Positions 9,432 to 11,000 of a DNA stretch of 11,000 nt are shown one piece after another. Source of the DNA: Glandiceps talaboti (taxonomy: Eukaryota > Hemichordata > Enteropneusta > Spengelidae); contig NC_135549.1 in NCBI RefSeq assembly GCF_964340395.1, positions 21,351,342-21,362,341 on the forward strand, given 5' to 3'. The position numbers were made by a program, and so were the translations under genes. The notes under the pieces are model-generated. The model had not been told where the DNA came from. It did not search any database and saw nothing but the letters and a program-made list of their open reading frames with translations. The stretch's first letter is position 1. Every line of letters begins with the position of its first letter.

Positions 9432-10162
9432 TTCCATTACGTATAGACCATTAACTAACAACATAAAAAAATTCCATTCATAATAACAGTTCCCAGTGCT
9501 AAAATTTATAATTCCTTTTTTTCAGACAAGGACAATGACCAACTTCAAAATAAGTCACAGTGAACATATGATTGAATAAAAACTTTGAGAATTCCTAAAC
9601 TTGTAACCACTTGTTTCATTTTTAAAATTGTTAGTACACTGCTGTGTTTATCATTCCCTCTTCAAATTCATGACATTTTGAAGAAAAAAAATCCCTGACT
9701 TTAAAAAGTACCAAATGTGAACGAAAAACTTACAAATAATAGTCAAACAAACTTTAAAATAATTTATTTTTTATTAATTAACCGTTACTGGCTGTGTATC
9801 ATGATTTGGTCCTGCTATATCAAATGACAGCATAGTTACGTACCGTAAACTTGCAATGATACGGAAAGCTGACATTAGGTGACCTTGAAACTCAGAACTT
9901 GAATCTTTAACTAAAACTATCAACAAAGTCAAAGTTGGGATGCTCTGTAAATATTACATTAATTTTTTTCTGATTTGCACAACAAGTTCGTTCTTCATGT
10001 CTGACCGGGCGCACATGCATCGGCCGTCTATAGTGGCCATGCCAGTGATTACGCATTGATTCAGTGCCCAACATTCACGTGTCACTAGCACTGTCAACAT
10101 CATGCAACACGATCCCCTAACACAGCTTTTTCGGAATCAAAATACACATGTACTCATCTAAT
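9432..10162. other. AT-rich non-coding stretch
   Basis: About 730 bases with no supported gene, RNA or array. Composition becomes less AT-rich from about 10000 onward. Confidence 0.5.
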
Positions 10163-10351
10163 TTAACCCATCAACAAATGAAAATCACAACCTGTCCCAT
10201 AAATTTGGTTCACGAAGGCTTCTGAGCTGTGGCATGGCAGATGTTCCGGTAGCAAGTTCAGTGTTTCGCACACGTCAGTGATTAGGTCAGAGGTCACGAC
10301 AGTGACAGTAGACAAAACATGTGACCAGAGACGTCCATTTCGACGTCTCAT
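10163..10351 (-). CDS. Possible exon-like ORF, 62 codons, unknown
   Basis: A minus-strand frame without low complexity, in a locally less AT-rich stretch. It starts with a basic cluster (MRRRNGRLW) and has mixed composition (ITDVCETLNLLPEHLPCHSS). I recognise no domain. GGGACAG|GTTGTG (minus strand, near 10190) could be a weak donor. It is listed only because its composition is less random-looking than other short frames here. It may well be chance. Confidence 0.15.
   Translation of the reverse strand: MRRRNGRLWSHVLSTVTVVTSDLITDVCETLNLLPEHLPCHSSEAFVNQIYGTGCDFHLLMG
10284..10296 (+). promoter_or_regulatory. Perfect DR1 nuclear-receptor-type site
   Basis: AGGTCA-G-AGGTCA is an exact direct repeat of the consensus half-site with one base between copies. 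This is the DR1 layout bound by RXR-containing dimers, HNF4 and COUP-TF type receptors in animals. It lies inside the doubtful minus-strand frame and about 400 bases upstream of the lamin-tail-like frame. Binding is inferred only from the motif. Confidence 0.35.
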
Positions 10352-10651
10352 CTAATCCCTCTAATGTTTTACTTTGTAGATTAAGTTTATCAAAGTTGAT
10401 CTTTTTGTGGCATTTTTTATGTTAACAATAGAACTGCGCGTTGTCACTGTATCTTATATGATGTTTCGCAGTCAGTATACTTCTTGTGGGATTCACGTCG
10501 AGTCAGAGCCTGGCCTGGTCCGGCCGTGGACTTAGATAATTTATTGCTTCATTTGTAATTTTAGGGGGCCAATGACAATGTCGCAAGGTCGTGGCCTCGG
10601 CAGAACTGGCCTAAGACGCCATGGGGAACCTTACAATTTTGCTGTGCTCAG

Positions 10652-10753
10652 GGGTCGGTCGGAAATAAAAAAACTTTTTTTTTTCTAATGTCGGAGCTGC
10701 AAATTAGGGTCGGTCGGGAGATGAGAAACAGAAAAATAAAAAGGGCCGCCCTT
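10652..10753. repeat. GGGTCGG-motif interspersed element, copy 2
   Basis: GGGTCGGTCGG occurs twice here (10652-10662 and 10707-10717), 55 bases apart. The first is followed by AAATAAAAAAAC and a T10 run, the second by GAGATGAGAAACAGAAAAA. The right edge is AAGGGCCGCCCTT, an odd-length perfect palindrome at 10741-10753. The relation to 8345-8446 rests on the shared GGGTCGGNCGG-AAATAAAA block and the 13-base complement match. The element overlaps the 5' half of the frame at 10688-10894, so the first 20 or so residues of that frame are repeat-derived. Confidence 0.55.
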
Positions 10754-10894
10754 ACATGCATCATGATTGAGTTGAAGAAACCCTATATAACGTTGGTAAA
10801 TACGTCTGGGGAAGTGTTATCACTTTCCAATTGGATTTTGAAAGACGGACAGGCTTCTCACACGTTTTCGTCGTTGGATGGATCGGTTCAATGA
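10688..10894 (+). CDS. Lamin-tail-domain-like fragment (exon or relic)
   Basis: The 68-codon frame has two parts. Residues 1-22 lie in the GGGTCGG repeat and are probably not protein. Residues 27-68 resemble the start of a lamin tail domain (LTD, Ig-like fold of lamins, protostome intermediate-filament proteins and other LTD proteins). Residues 33-40 read YITLVNTS and 45-52 SLSNWILK. The spacing L-x-N-x-S-x-E-x-x-S-x-x-N-W matches the lamin A tail as I remember it, and G54 and HTF (58-60) fit the next strand. Only about 40 of roughly 110 LTD residues are present before TGA at 10892-10894. No coiled-coil rod is visible. A weak acceptor, CATGATTGAG|TTG near 10771, would exclude the repeat part. 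No strong donor precedes the stop. It could be an exon, a pseudogene piece or coincidence. Confidence 0.35.
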   Translation: MSELQIRVGREMRNRKIKRAALTCIMIELKKPYITLVNTSGEVLSLSNWILKDGQASHTFSSLDGSVQ

Positions 10895-10964
10895 CCCTCA
10901 AACTCAGTCTGAGAAAGTGTATATTCTACGATGTGTGCTATGCTGAAAAGGGTGGTCTGATGAT

Positions 10965-11000
10965 GATATGATAGTGGTGGTGGTGGTGGTGATGATGATG
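10965..11000. repeat. GGT/GAT trinucleotide tract, cut by window end
   Basis: ATGATGATATGATA leads to TGG units (about 10974-10990) and TGA units to the last base. The tract probably continues beyond the window. Confidence 0.9.

Noticed and set aside
10875-10895. Possible tRNA B-box (GGTTCAATGACC)
   Set aside because: No A-box at the right distance and no cloverleaf could be drawn.

Overview
This window looks like non-coding DNA from an animal nuclear genome. It is AT-rich and has no long open reading frame. It carries long pure microsatellites (ATGT, CAGA/GACA, GA, GTT, GGGT, GGT/GAT) and several families of decayed interspersed repeats. No operon, bacterial gene, rRNA, tRNA or complete protein-coding gene can be supported. 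The heavy CAGA/CTGT microsatellites and short fold-back repeats resemble marine lophotrochozoan (mollusc-like) genomes. That assignment is an inference from sequence style, not from a diagnostic gene.

Layout. 1-311: an ATGT array cut by the window edge, a CTGT/CTCT tract and a short GTGA/GGAT tract. 412-858: a large compound GACA/CAGA/CAGC microsatellite with signs of higher-order duplication. 1756-1885: a pure 130-base GA array. 3067-3109: GTT repeats. 3694-3864 and 4025-4237: two short reading frames with weak exon-like properties. 4229-6427: the most structured part, about 17 decayed copies of a roughly 43-44-base unit. These lie in small tandem runs on both strands, and in places forward runs face reverse runs to make imperfect palindromes. 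6974-7224: a second purine/CAGA microsatellite. 7684-7789 and 9394-9431: perfect-arm inverted repeats. 8345-8446 and 10652-10753: two related segments sharing GGGTCGGNCGG and GTTTCTCATCTCC motifs, probably copies of one interspersed element. 9227-9268: a G-rich tract that should form a G-quadruplex. 10284-10296: a perfect DR1 nuclear-receptor-type site. 10688-10894: a reading frame whose second half resembles the start of a lamin tail domain. The window ends in GGT/GAT trinucleotide repeats.

The two observations most worth following are the 43-44-base repeat family in opposing orientations, which may be a fold-back-type or otherwise non-autonomous mobile element, and the lamin-tail-like fragment, which may be an exon or a gene relic. 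Long runs of Thr-Asp-Arg-Gln, Ser-Leu or Arg-Glu in conceptual translations are microsatellite artefacts and are not annotated as genes.
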